Shown piece by piece: positions 42,997 through 51,906 of a stretch of 64,000 nucleotides of DNA; position 1 is the first letter of the stretch; every line of letters begins with the position of its first letter. The notes under the pieces were generated by a model. The model was not told the DNA's origin. It ran no database searches and saw only the letters and a program-made list of their open reading frames with translations. The DNA is from Bog-756 sp052326605 (lineage in GTDB: Bacteria > Actinomycetota > Acidimicrobiia > Acidimicrobiales > RAAP-2). The translations under genes and the position numbers were made by a program. The stretch is from positions 35,001 through 99,000 of the forward strand of contig JBKQMB010000029.1 of NCBI GenBank assembly GCA_052326605.1. Reading direction: 5' to 3'.

Positions 42997-43587
42997 GTGT
43001 TCCACGACATACCGGAGTTGATCCATCAGAAGATGGAGGAGCTGGAGGAACGAGACGCCGTCGACCGCACCGACGGAACAGCACGACTCGATCGCCTCCG
43101 CCAGATCCCACCCGAGACCGGGCGGTTCCTCGCCCTGCTGGCTGCCTCAGCGCCCGAGGGTGCCTGGATCGAGATCGGCACCAGCGCGGGCTACTCGGCG
43201 TTGTGGCTTGCGCTGGCCTGCCGCGAGCGCGGGCACACCCTCACGACCTTCGAGATCCTTGCGTCGAAATCGGCGATGGCCGCGGAGACCATTGCCGCCG
43301 CAGGAGTGAGTGACGTCGTCACGCTGGTGGAAGGCGACTTCCTCGCCATCGCTGACGGGCTCGGCGACATCGGCTTCTGCTTCCTCGACGCAGAGAAGGA
43401 GGTCTATGGCCCGTGCTACGAGACGGTCGTCCCCCGTCTGGTGCCCGGCGCCCTGCTCGTGGCCGACAACGCCATCAGCCACGGAGCCACCCTCCAGCCC
43501 GTGCTCGACGTTGCGCTCTCGGACCCACGGGTCGACGCACTGGTCGTCCCGATCGGCAAAGGCGAGCTCGTCTGCCGAAAGCGGTAG
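42997..43587 (+). CDS. SAM-dependent O-methyltransferase
   Basis: 196-residue class I methyltransferase of the O-methyltransferase/caffeoyl-CoA type: EGAWIEIGTSAGYSALWLAL (SAM loop), TTFEILASKSAMAAETIAAAG, VEGDFLAIADGLGDIGFCFLD and VPGALLVADNAISHG. I chose GTG 42997 because GAGAGG lies 7 bp upstream and homology starts there; the longer frame from 42814 carries the heptamer repeats. Substrate unknown. It is followed by the GT39-like gene after 11 bp. Confidence 0.85.
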   Translation: MFHDIPELIHQKMEELEERDAVDRTDGTARLDRLRQIPPETGRFLALLAASAPEGAWIEIGTSAGYSALWLALACRERGHTLTTFEILASKSAMAAETIAAAGVSDVVTLVEGDFLAIADGLGDIGFCFLDAEKEVYGPCYETVVPRLVPGALLVADNAISHGATLQPVLDVALSDPRVDALVVPIGKGELVCRKR

Positions 43588-43598
43588 ACCTCCGAGTG

Positions 43599-45137
43599 AT
43601 GTCGGGTGTCATCGACGAGCCCCGCGGGCCGCTCGATGAGGTCAACGGACGTCTGGCCCCGGGAGGCCGTCGGTTGGCGCCTTCGCTCCACGGAGGCGTT
43701 TGGTGGATCGCTGCCGCACTTGTTGCGGTGGAGATGGCGGTCAGTGCCCGCTATGGCTTCCATCGGGACGAGCTCTACTTCATCGCCTGTGGCCGCCACC
43801 TTGCCCTGGGCTATGTGGACCAACCGCCCCTGGCCCCGTGGTTGACGCGCCTTGGGATCGGGCTCTTCGGGGCCGGTCCGAGCGCGGTGCGGGTGCTCCC
43901 GGCTCTGGCCGGCGGCGCAGTCGTCGTCGGGACCGGGCTCACGACGGCCTCGCTGGGTGGCAAACGCTTCGCCCAGATGCTGGCCGCGATCGCCATGGCG
44001 TGTGCTCCGGTCACCCTCGGCTCGGCGCACCTGGCCGGGACCACGATCTACGACCTGGCCGCCTGGACGCTCACGCTCTGGCTGGTCCTCCGGGCCGTCG
44101 TCCAGGAACGCCCCCGAAGCTGGGTGGGCGCCGGGGTGGTGGCCGGCCTCGGCCTCGAGAACAAGGACCTGATCCTCCTTCTGCTGGTCGCCCTTGCCCT
44201 CGGCCTGTTGGTCACCCGGACACGCTCGGTTCTCGCCACCCGATGGCCCTGGCTGGGCTTGGGTGCGGCTGTCGTGCTGTGGACACCCAATGTGGTGTGG
44301 CAGCTCACGAACGGGTTGACCGCCCTGACCATGTCGCGAGTGCTTCGAGCGGAGCACTCGGCGCCCGGTGACTATCTGGGGTTCCTCCCCGCGCAGGTGA
44401 TCCTGGGCGGACTCCTCGCGTTCCCATTGGTCATCGTGGGTATCGGTCAACTGGTCAGGCTTCGTGACCTCCGATTCGCAGCAATCGCCGCCGGTGCCGT
44501 GCTGGTGTACGTCTTCGCCGTCATCCCGGGTCGGCCCTACTACACGGCGGGACTCCTCCCTCTTGTCCTCGCGGCCGGAGCGTCCCGTATCGAGAGCCAT
44601 GGGAGGCACCGGTTGCGGCGCACACTGTGGTTGGCCGCCCCGATCGTGGGCCTGGTGCTCACCGTGGCCTTCATCTTGCCGGTGCTCCCTCTGTCGACCT
44701 TCGCCCGCATCCCGGCCCTGCACAAGATCAACTACGACCTGGGTGAGACCGTCGGCTGGCCACAGATGACCCGACAGGTCGCGACGGTCTACGACGAGCT
44801 TCCCCCGGCCATGCGACCGAGCGCGTCGATCTTCACCTCCAACTATGGCGAAGCAGGCGCACTCGCGCTCTACGGGCCGGCCGAGGGCCTCCCCGCCCCG
44901 CTCTCGGGGCACAACACCTTCTGGCTCTGGGGACCCCGAGACGCTACCGACCGGGTGGTCATTGCCGTGGGCAGCGTGGACCAGCTCCGTCCCCACTTTG
45001 CACGGTGCCGATATGACGCGACCATCCACAGTCCCGACGATGTCCACAACGATGAGAACGGGAAGATGATCTGGACATGCACAGGCCCGCACGGGTCCTG
45101 GTCGTCCTTCTGGGGAGGCCTACGCCACTACGACTGA
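43599..45137 (+). CDS. GT39-like membrane glycosyltransferase (ArnT/PMT family)
   Basis: 512 residues with 11-13 predicted helices and the GT39 layout: an early periplasmic loop with acidic pair in ARYGFHRDELYFIACGRHLALGYVDQPPLAPW (HRDELYF is the catalytic DE motif), and a late soluble C-terminal tail (after about residue 390: YGEAGALALYGPAEGLP). It moves a sugar from a polyprenyl-phosphate donor to a lipid or protein. ATG 43599 is 11 bp after the methyltransferase, so one transcript; a strong hairpin follows. Confidence 0.88.
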   Translation: MSGVIDEPRGPLDEVNGRLAPGGRRLAPSLHGGVWWIAAALVAVEMAVSARYGFHRDELYFIACGRHLALGYVDQPPLAPWLTRLGIGLFGAGPSAVRVLPALAGGAVVVGTGLTTASLGGKRFAQMLAAIAMACAPVTLGSAHLAGTTIYDLAAWTLTLWLVLRAVVQERPRSWVGAGVVAGLGLENKDLILLLLVALALGLLVTRTRSVLATRWPWLGLGAAVVLWTPNVVWQLTNGLTALTMSRVLRAEHSAPGDYLGFLPAQVILGGLLAFPLVIVGIGQLVRLRDLRFAAIAAGAVLVYVFAVIPGRPYYTAGLLPLVLAAGASRIESHGRHRLRRTLWLAAPIVGLVLTVAFILPVLPLSTFARIPALHKINYDLGETVGWPQMTRQVATVYDELPPAMRPSASIFTSNYGEAGALALYGPAEGLPAPLSGHNTFWLWGPRDATDRVVIAVGSVDQLRPHFARCRYDATIHSPDDVHNDENGKMIWTCTGPHGSWSSFWGGLRHYD

Positions 45138-45174
45138 CACGACGAACCGGTTGGATCAACTGCCCCTGACGACG

Positions 45175-45206
45175 CTGTAGGGCGCCTCCGAGGAGACGCC
45201 CTACAG
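45175..45206. terminator. strong hairpin downstream of the GT39 gene
   Basis: Perfect 10-bp inverted repeat CTGTAGGGCG ... CGCCCTACAG with a 12-base loop that can add inner CTCC/GGAG pairing. There is no U-tract, so it may act as a non-canonical terminator or processing site. Positions 45207-45420 after it hold no gene I can see. Confidence 0.65.
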
Positions 45207-45420
45207 GTACAGGTTTGCTGTTGTGTGCACCGGGGTTCCCGTACGGCGCCGGATGGGACCTGGGTCCGGCTAGGTCGCCCAGTGGGTGTCTGGCTGGGAT
45301 TCGCCAGGTGGTACAGCGAGCCGCCTCAGCGGCCAGCCACCTCCAGGGTCCCAAAATGTTGACTGCTCAGTTGGACCACCTCCTTCCTCTGGTGGCCACA
45401 TGTTAGCGAGCGGTTCGCGC

Positions 45421-45720
45421 TCATTGGGCGAACCCCCGGGCCGGGTGCACCGTGGCGAATCCTGCGCCGAATCCGAGCCGGTCCATCACCCTCCCCGAGG
45501 GGACGTTCCCGGGCTCGAAGATGCTGATGATCTCGTCGAGCCCGAGGTCGTCGAAGCCCCAACGGAGGGCGGTGGCCCCGCCTCGGTGGGGTAGCCGCGA
45601 CCCCGATGGTCCGCGCCCAGCCGCCACCCGACCTCGATCGCCGGCACTACCTCGGGCAGGAAGTCGGGAACGGACAGTCCGGCCCATCCGATTAGGGGCT
45701 CGACCAGGGTGACCCGCTCC
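45421..45720 (-). pseudogene. GNAT acetyltransferase remnant
   Basis: A C-terminal GNAT stretch is in the frame of stop 45421 (RWGFDDLGLDEIISIFEPGN, then VMDRLGFGAGFATVHPARG), and the acetyl-CoA-loop region (EPLIGWAGLSVPDFLPEVVP, then EVGWRLGADHRGRGYPTEAG) is in another frame further upstream. One shift near 45590 would join them at the usual GYxTEAA. The N-terminal part is missing. It lies just left of the SOS cassette on the opposite strand. Confidence 0.7.
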
Positions 45721-45773
45721 CGGTCGACCCCCGCACGGGACGGCTGGGCACGACGGCCGCCCAGTCGGTACTA

Positions 45774-45789
45774 TCGAACATATGTTCGT
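45774..45789. promoter_or_regulatory. LexA (SOS) box of the imuA'-imuB-dnaE2 operon
   Basis: TCGAAC-ATAT-GTTCGT matches the actinobacterial LexA consensus TCGAAC-N4-GTTCGA at all but the last position. It overlaps the ATG of imuA' (45782). A TACTAT at 45769-45774 could be the -10, giving a transcription start close to the ATG. Confidence 0.9.
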
Positions 45790-46555
45790 AGTATCCCCCG
45801 ACCGGCGGGACGTGGATGCCCCGCCCCCGGGGCCGTCCCCCCGCAGGAGCCTCGACCGGGAGCGGGACCTCGCGTCCCTGGCCGTGTTGGCCGAGCGCAC
45901 GCGGCCCGTCTCGTCGAGCCAGACCCGCCTCCTCCCGGTGGTACCGCCCCTCGCCGACCTGCTCCCCGACGGCGGCCTGCGCCGCGGGAGCACGGTCGTC
46001 GTCACCGGCCTGGCCGGCGGGGGTCCGGAAGGGAGCGGCGGCGACATCAGTGTGGCCCTGGCCCTGCTGGCCGCAGCATCGGGAACCGGGTCGTGGTGCG
46101 CGTTGGTCGGGCTCCCGGGTCTTGGCGCCGTTGCCGCCCACGACCTCGGGATCGACCTCGCCCGGTCGGCGGTGGTCCCCCGGCCGGGGGTCGCATGGGC
46201 CGAGGTCACCGCGGCGCTGATCGAAGGCGTCGATCTCGTGATGCTCTGCCCGCCCTTCCCTCCCCGCCCGGCCATGGCCCGCAGGTTGGTGGCCAGGGCC
46301 AGGGAGCGCCGGTCCGTGTTGGTGGTCGTGCCGGGACGAGCCGGGTGGCCCGAACACCCCGATCTGCACCTGGGCGTCAGCGACATGCGCTGGGACGGGG
46401 CCGGCACCGGCGAGGGGTACCTGTCCGGGCGGCGGATGACCGTGACGGCAACGGGCCGCCGGTCGGCGGCACGCCCCAGGCACCGTCACCTGTGGCTGCC
46501 TTCGGCGACAGGGGCGGTGGCGGAGGACGCCACCGGAACCGGCACGGCGGGCTGA
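45782..46555 (+). CDS. imuA: ImuA' (mutasome accessory, RecA-like)
   Basis: 257-residue protein of the ImuA' type, needed with ImuB and DnaE2 for SOS mutagenesis. It has a RecA-like core (LRRGSTVVVTGLAGGG, then ALALLAAASGTGSWCALVGLPGLGAVAA and VDLVMLCPPFPPRP) lacking a full Walker B. The ATG sits inside the LexA box, so translation is probably leaderless there; GTG 45812, in frame and preceded by GGCGGGA, is an alternative. imuB follows after 1 bp. Confidence 0.85.
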   Translation: MFVVSPDRRDVDAPPPGPSPRRSLDRERDLASLAVLAERTRPVSSSQTRLLPVVPPLADLLPDGGLRRGSTVVVTGLAGGGPEGSGGDISVALALLAAASGTGSWCALVGLPGLGAVAAHDLGIDLARSAVVPRPGVAWAEVTAALIEGVDLVMLCPPFPPRPAMARRLVARARERRSVLVVVPGRAGWPEHPDLHLGVSDMRWDGAGTGEGYLSGRRMTVTATGRRSAARPRHRHLWLPSATGAVAEDATGTGTAG

Positions 46556-46556
46556 C

Positions 46557-47660
46557 ATGGACCGTCTGCTCGTCCTGCGCTGTCCGGACCTCCTCGACGA
46601 GGACGAGGACGGGGCGGCCCTCCGATCGTTCGTCGAGGTGGTCGATGCCATGGAGGCGTACTGCCCGTGGATCACCACCGTGCGGCCCGGCCTCTGCTCA
46701 CTTCCCGCCCGCGGGCCGGCTCGCTACTTCGGCGGTGAGGGCGCGTTGATCCGATCGATCGTCGGTGCGACCTCCGACATCACCCCGGTCGAGGTCGGCG
46801 TGGCCGACGGGCTGTTCGCCGCCGTCCTTGCCGCCCGGCGTGGCCTGGTCGTCCCACCAGGAGGGACCCCCGACTTCCTGGCCCCTCTTCCGGTGGGCAT
46901 CCTCGGGAACCCCGGGTTGGCCGAGCTGTTGGCCCGGCTGGGCATCCACACCCTCGGCGACTTCGCCGCCCTTCCCGCATCCCATGTGCTCGGCCGATTC
47001 GGGTCCGACGGCGTCACCTGCCACAGGGTGGCCGGAGGGCGGAGCGGTGAACTGGCCGAACTGCGCCAGCCGCTTGCCGGTCGACGCCTCGACGAGCAGC
47101 GCAGGGGCGGGCGGCCCGACGGCGCCCCGCGCCGGGCCACGGTGGTCGACGAGCCCGGGTTCTGGGGCGGGGTGAGCGACACCGATGTCCGGGCCGGTCG
47201 ATCCCTGGCCGCCGTGCAGGACCTGCTCGGCCCCGACGGCGTCGTCACCGCCCGCCTCCAGGGGGGCCGGGGGCCGGCCCAGCGGGCGCGGTTCGTCACA
47301 TGGAACGCCCGGGAGCCCCAGGAGGACAGCACCCTCGGCGCGCCGTGGCCCGGCCAGATCCCCCCGCCGGCACCGGTGGTCGTGCACCCGACCCCGCTCC
47401 GTGCCGAACTGGTCGATGCGCGTGGGGAGCCGGTCAGGGTCTCGGGACGGTGCCTGCTCACCACCGCTCCCGGCCGCCTCTCGGTGGAGGAGGCCCCATG
47501 GGCAGAGGTGACCGCCTGGGCCGGCCCGTGGCCGTCGGACGAACGTTGGTGGTCCCGATCCCGCCGGAGGAGCGCGCGCATGCAGGCGGTGGCCGGTGCG
47601 GAGGCCTACCTGCTGCTGGTCGAACGGGGCCGCTGGTGGGTCGAAGCGACCTACGGGTAG
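46557..47660 (+). CDS. imuB: ImuB, Y-family polymerase-like, shortened
   Basis: 367 residues; ImuB is a catalytically dead Y-family protein that bridges DnaE2 to the sliding clamp. The N-terminal palm-like part (MDRLLVLRCPDLL, WITTVRPGLCSLPARGPARYFGGE) and the thumb HhH region (LARLGIHTLGDFAALPASHVLGRFG) are normal. The little-finger region of 130-150 residues is missing: after ELAELRQPL it goes directly to the C-terminal part (SLAAVQDLLGPDGVVTARLQ). The usual clamp motif (QLxLW) appears as EPGFWGG. Dependence on dnaE2 is implied by the operon. Confidence 0.85.
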   Translation: MDRLLVLRCPDLLDEDEDGAALRSFVEVVDAMEAYCPWITTVRPGLCSLPARGPARYFGGEGALIRSIVGATSDITPVEVGVADGLFAAVLAARRGLVVPPGGTPDFLAPLPVGILGNPGLAELLARLGIHTLGDFAALPASHVLGRFGSDGVTCHRVAGGRSGELAELRQPLAGRRLDEQRRGGRPDGAPRRATVVDEPGFWGGVSDTDVRAGRSLAAVQDLLGPDGVVTARLQGGRGPAQRARFVTWNAREPQEDSTLGAPWPGQIPPPAPVVVHPTPLRAELVDARGEPVRVSGRCLLTTAPGRLSVEEAPWAEVTAWAGPWPSDERWWSRSRRRSARMQAVAGAEAYLLLVERGRWWVEATYG

Positions 47661-47675
47661 ATCGACACCCACGCC

Positions 47676-50600
47676 ATGGCCTACGCCGAGCTCCATGCCC
47701 ACTCCAACTTCTCCTTCCTCGACGGCGCCAGCCATCCCGAGGAGCTGGCCGCAGAGGCAGTCCGCCTCGGCCTCTCCGCTCTCGCCCTCACCGACCACAA
47801 CGGCCTCTACGGAGTGGTCCGCTTCGCCGAGGCGGCCAGGGCCTTCGGCCTGCCCACCGTGTTCGGCGCCGAGCTCACCATCTCCGGAGCGGGCGTCTCC
47901 CCCCTCCGTACCGGCATGCCGGATCCGGACGGCACCCACCTGGTCGTGCTGGCCCGGGACCCCGAGGGGTACGCCCGCCTCAGCAGGGTGATCGCCGAGG
48001 CCCATCTGGCCGGCGGCGAGAAGGGGAAGCCGATCATCACCCTCGACAACCTGGCCGACCGCCACGGTGGCCACTGGCACATCCTCACCGGCTGCCGCAA
48101 GGGGGTGCCGGCCACCGCCCTCACCACCGGCGGCCCGACCGCCGCGGCCCGGGCACTCGACCACCTGATCGGGCGCTTCGGCCGCGACCACCTGGCGGTC
48201 GAACTGTGGGATCACGGCAACCCGATCGACGCCACCCGCAACGACGTCCTGGCCCTGCTGGCCACCGAGCGGGGGGTGGCCCCGGTGGCCACCAACAACG
48301 TGCACTACGCCACTCCGACCCGGTTCCCCCTGGCCACCGCGCTGGCCGCAGTCCGGGCCCGGCGGACCCTCGAGGACCTCGAAGGGTGGCTCCCTCCGTC
48401 GGCCACCGCCTGCCTGCGCGGGGAGGCCGAGCAACAGCGGCGGTTCGCCCGGTGGCCCGGTGCGGTCGAACGGGCGGCCGACCTCGCCGCCGGTTGCGCG
48501 TTCGACCTGCGCCTGGTGGCGCCACGCCTCCCCTACTTTCCGGTACCGAGCGGGCACACCGAACAGACCTGGCTGACCGAGTTGGTACGCCGGGGCGCCA
48601 CCGAGCGGTACGGACCGCGGGGTGCCGAGCGGGTGCGGGGGGCGTGGGCCCAGCTCGATCACGAGCTCACCGTCATCGGCGAGCTCGGGTTCCCCGGCTA
48701 CTTCCTCACTGTCTGGGACATCGTCATGTTCTGCCGGCGCCAGGACATCTTCTGCCAGGGCCGCGGCTCGGCGGCCACGTCCGCCGTCTGTTACGCCCTG
48801 GGCATCACCAACGTCGACGCGGTCTCCCTCGGGCTGCTGTTCGAGCGGTTCCTCTCGCCGGCCCGCGACGGGCCACCGGACATCGACGTCGACATCGAGT
48901 CGGGGCGGCGGGAAGAGGTCATCCAGTACGTCTACGAGCGCTACGGCCGGTTACACGCCGCCCAGGTGGCCAACGTCATCACCTACCGGTCCCGCTCGGC
49001 ACTGCGCGACGTGGGCAAGGCGCTCGGGCACGCCGTCGAGGAGGTCGATGCCTGGTCGAAGTCGGTCGAACGGGGTGAGCCGTTGCGCGAGCGAGGCGAT
49101 CTCCCGCCGCTGGTGCAGGAGCTGGCCACCGAGCTGCTCGACTTCCCCCGCCACCTCGGCATCCACTCCGGGGGCATGGTCATCTGCGACCGGCCCGTGG
49201 TGGAGGTGTGCCCCGTGGAGTGGGGCCGGATGCCCGGCCGCAGTGTGCTCCAGTGGGACAAGGATGACTGCGCCGCGGCCGGGCTGGTCAAATTCGACCT
49301 CCTGGGCCTGGGCATGCTGACCGCGTTGCACCACATGGTCGACCTGGTGAGCGGGTTCCACCACGTCGAGATCGACCTGGCCCGGCTCGACCAGGAGCCC
49401 GAGGTGTACGACCTGCTGTGCCGCGCCGACACCGTGGGGGTGTTCCAGGTGGAGTCGCGGGCCCAGATGAACACCCTCCCCCGCGTACAGCCCCGGTGCT
49501 TCTACGACCTGGCCATCGAGGTCGCCCTCATCCGGCCCGGCCCGATCCAGGGGAACGCCGTCCATCCCTACATCCGGCGGCGCAACGGGACCGAGCCGGT
49601 CACCTATCTGCACCCGCTGCTGCAACCTGCCCTGGAGCGGACGCTCGGGGTGCCCCTCTTCCAGGAGCAGCTGATGCAGATCGCCATCGACGTGGCCGGG
49701 TTCACCCCGACCGAGGCGGACGAGCTGCGCCAGGCGATGAGCGCCAAGCGGTCGGGCGAGCGGATGGCCCGCCTCCGCGATCGCCTGTTCGCGGGGATGG
49801 CCGCCCGGCAGGTCTCGACCGATGTGTCCGAGCAGGTATACGCGGCGCTGGCCGCCTTCGCCAACTTCGGCTTCCCCGAGAGCCACTCGGTGGCCTTCGC
49901 CCACCTGGTGTACTCCACCGCCTGGTGCAAGGTGCACTATCCCGCCGCCTTCACCGCCGGGTTGCTGAACGCGCAGCCCATGGGGTTCTGGTCTCCCCAG
50001 AGCCTGGTGGCCGACGCCAAGCGCCACGGGGTGACCGTCCGTCGTCCCGATGTGAACGCCGGCCAGGCCGACGCCAGCCTCGAGCCGGACGAGGGAGGGC
50101 CCGAAGGGGGCGATGGAGCCGGCGGAACCGCACGGCCCGCCGTCCGGCTCGGGCTGTCGTCGGTGCGTGGCATCGGAGGCGAGACCGCGGCACGAATCGA
50201 GGGAGGACGCCCGTGGTCGAGCATGGAGGATCTGGTGCGCCGGGCCGGCGTCACCCGGGCCCAGCTGGAGGCACTGGCCACCGCCGGGGCGCTGGACGGC
50301 TTGTTCCCCGACGTCGGCTCGGGACAGACGGCCCGACGCGGTCGGCCGCCGGAGGCCGACCGGCCGGCCCGGAACCCCCGCCGGCGGTCGCTGGTTTGGG
50401 CGGCGGGAGCGGCCTCCCAGGCCACTCCGGACCGGCTGCCGGGCGTGGTCACCGGATCGGATCCCCCACCCCTCCCGACCCCGACTCCGTGGGAGGAGGT
50501 GTCCGACGACCTGTGGTCGCTCGGGATGGCGCCGGACACCACGGCCATGGAGTTGGCCCGGAGCGGTCTGGACCGACAGGGGGTGGTTCCAGCCGGTGGA

Positions 50601-50894
50601 TTGGCGGCGAGGCCGACCGGGGACAGGATCACCGTCGGGGGTGTGGTCACCCACCGCCAACAGCCCGAGAGCGCCCACGGCGCCGTCTTCTTGAACCTCG
50701 AGGACGAGACCGGCATGGCCAACATCGTCTGCTCCCGTGGTGCCTGGGTCCGGTGGAAGCCGGTGGCCAGGTCGTGCCGGGCGCTCCTGGTTCGGGGCCG
50801 CATCGAGCGGTCGGAAGGGTCGGTAACCCTGGTGGCCGAGCGATTCGAGCCACTCGAACTGGGCCCGGTCCCGCCGTCGAGGGATTTCCGGTAA
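47676..50894 (+). CDS. dnaE2: Error-prone DNA polymerase DnaE2
   Basis: 1072-residue C-family polymerase used for translesion synthesis in SOS. PHP domain (AELHAHSNFSFLDGASHPEE, then LTDHNGLYGVVRFAEAA), catalytic palm (GRGSAATSAVCYALG, then PDIDVDIESGRREEVIQY) and C-terminal OB fold (HGAVFLNLEDETGMANIVC) are complete. Length fits M. tuberculosis DnaE2 (about 1090). Starts 15 bp after imuB. Absence of a PolIII-epsilon-type exonuclease is normal for this family. Confidence 0.96.
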   Translation: MAYAELHAHSNFSFLDGASHPEELAAEAVRLGLSALALTDHNGLYGVVRFAEAARAFGLPTVFGAELTISGAGVSPLRTGMPDPDGTHLVVLARDPEGYARLSRVIAEAHLAGGEKGKPIITLDNLADRHGGHWHILTGCRKGVPATALTTGGPTAAARALDHLIGRFGRDHLAVELWDHGNPIDATRNDVLALLATERGVAPVATNNVHYATPTRFPLATALAAVRARRTLEDLEGWLPPSATACLRGEAEQQRRFARWPGAVERAADLAAGCAFDLRLVAPRLPYFPVPSGHTEQTWLTELVRRGATERYGPRGAERVRGAWAQLDHELTVIGELGFPGYFLTVWDIVMFCRRQDIFCQGRGSAATSAVCYALGITNVDAVSLGLLFERFLSPARDGPPDIDVDIESGRREEVIQYVYERYGRLHAAQVANVITYRSRSALRDVGKALGHAVEEVDAWSKSVERGEPLRERGDLPPLVQELATELLDFPRHLGIHSGGMVICDRPVVEVCPVEWGRMPGRSVLQWDKDDCAAAGLVKFDLLGLGMLTALHHMVDLVSGFHHVEIDLARLDQEPEVYDLLCRADTVGVFQVESRAQMNTLPRVQPRCFYDLAIEVALIRPGPIQGNAVHPYIRRRNGTEPVTYLHPLLQPALERTLGVPLFQEQLMQIAIDVAGFTPTEADELRQAMSAKRSGERMARLRDRLFAGMAARQVSTDVSEQVYAALAAFANFGFPESHSVAFAHLVYSTAWCKVHYPAAFTAGLLNAQPMGFWSPQSLVADAKRHGVTVRRPDVNAGQADASLEPDEGGPEGGDGAGGTARPAVRLGLSSVRGIGGETAARIEGGRPWSSMEDLVRRAGVTRAQLEALATAGALDGLFPDVGSGQTARRGRPPEADRPARNPRRRSLVWAAGAASQATPDRLPGVVTGSDPPPLPTPTPWEEVSDDLWSLGMAPDTTAMELARSGLDRQGVVPAGGLAARPTGDRITVGGVVTHRQQPESAHGAVFLNLEDETGMANIVCSRGAWVRWKPVARSCRALLVRGRIERSEGSVTLVAERFEPLELGPVPPSRDFR

Positions 50895-51139
50895 CTTCTT
50901 CTTGACTACTCTGCGTGATATGGACAACACTACGAGTGATGATGCAGTGCCACAGCAACGCCGATGATTCCCATACCGCACGCAGTCATTGAAATTCCGA
51001 GGCGCCATCTCATGGCGCAGAGGTACTTGGCCGACACCACGGTAGGCACCCCGATCGGGGCGTTCCGGCCACGGTTGTCGGTCTTCTCAGCGACATCAGT
51101 GACATCAGTGACATCGGCAAGAACAGGAGGCTGTGGCCC

Positions 51140-51859
51140 ATGACCGGACAGATCGCAAGCCCGAACATCTTCTCCCTCGAACTGGTGCTCTTCCTCATCG
51201 CGGTCGCGGTGATCGTGGGCGCCGTCGATCTGATCCGCCAACCCTGGTGGGCCTGGAGACGCGCAGGGGAGAGCAAGATCTCCTATCTCGTACTGGTCGT
51301 CTTCCTGCCCCTGGTCGGCCTCGGCATGTATCTCTTCGGCGCCCGGCCCAAGGTGGCGGAGATCGCCTCCGCCGGCCGAGCCGCCAGCCTCCCCTTCGAG
51401 CGGTTCGACGACAGCAACGCGCTGACATCGTTGGACGACGGACCGCCCGCGCTGCCGACCTTCGCCGGCCCGGCCGGCCGCTCGCCGGAGTCGCCGGAGT
51501 CGCCGGAGTCGTCAGGAGCAGTCGCCGCCACTGAGACGGAGTTGCCCGAAGCAGTCGCCGCCATGGAGAGGGTGTTGGTCGGCGGCGGGGGTGGCGGCGG
51601 GGGCTTCTTCAGAGCAGGCGGGTCCACCACCCGCACGGACGCGCCCCAGGTGGGCGTGGCCACGGGCGTGGCCACGGGCTACCGTCCGACGCAACGGACC
51701 AGCCTGCCGGAGGCCGACAGCCCGGCTCCCAAGGAGACGGCGCCGGCCGGATGGAAAGCCGACCCGACGGGCCGGCACCAGCTTCGCTACTGGGACGGGT
51801 CCCACTGGACCGAGCATGTCGCCGACGCCCGCCAACAGGCACGGGACCCGGTCGCCTGA
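51140..51859 (+). CDS. Membrane protein with PLDc_N-type helices and DUF2510 tail
   Basis: 239 residues. N-terminal two-helix PLDc_N-like unit (LELVLFLIAVAVIVGAVDLI, then YLVLVVFLPLVGLGMYLFGA), a Gly/Pro/Ser-rich linker with short repeats (SPESPESPES; GVATGVATG; a run of eight Gly), and a C-terminal DUF2510 segment (AGWKADPTGRHQLRYWDGSH, with the W-x-E-H-V end). Such domains occur in actinobacterial membrane proteins of unknown function. It begins about 245 bp after dnaE2; the gap holds a TTGACT but no clear -10. Confidence 0.75.
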   Translation: MTGQIASPNIFSLELVLFLIAVAVIVGAVDLIRQPWWAWRRAGESKISYLVLVVFLPLVGLGMYLFGARPKVAEIASAGRAASLPFERFDDSNALTSLDDGPPALPTFAGPAGRSPESPESPESSGAVAATETELPEAVAAMERVLVGGGGGGGGFFRAGGSTTRTDAPQVGVATGVATGYRPTQRTSLPEADSPAPKETAPAGWKADPTGRHQLRYWDGSHWTEHVADARQQARDPVA

Positions 51860-51906
51860 TAGCACCTTCGCCCCGTCCAGCCGACTGGTCCGTCAGAACC
51901 CCCCCA

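Noticed and set aside
48951..51008. 685-residue reverse ORF
   Set aside because: Shadow of dnaE2; high GC leaves long antisense frames.
50895..51139. Promoter at TTGACT 50902 before the 51140 gene
   Set aside because: No -10 at 16-18 bp; only a possible -35.
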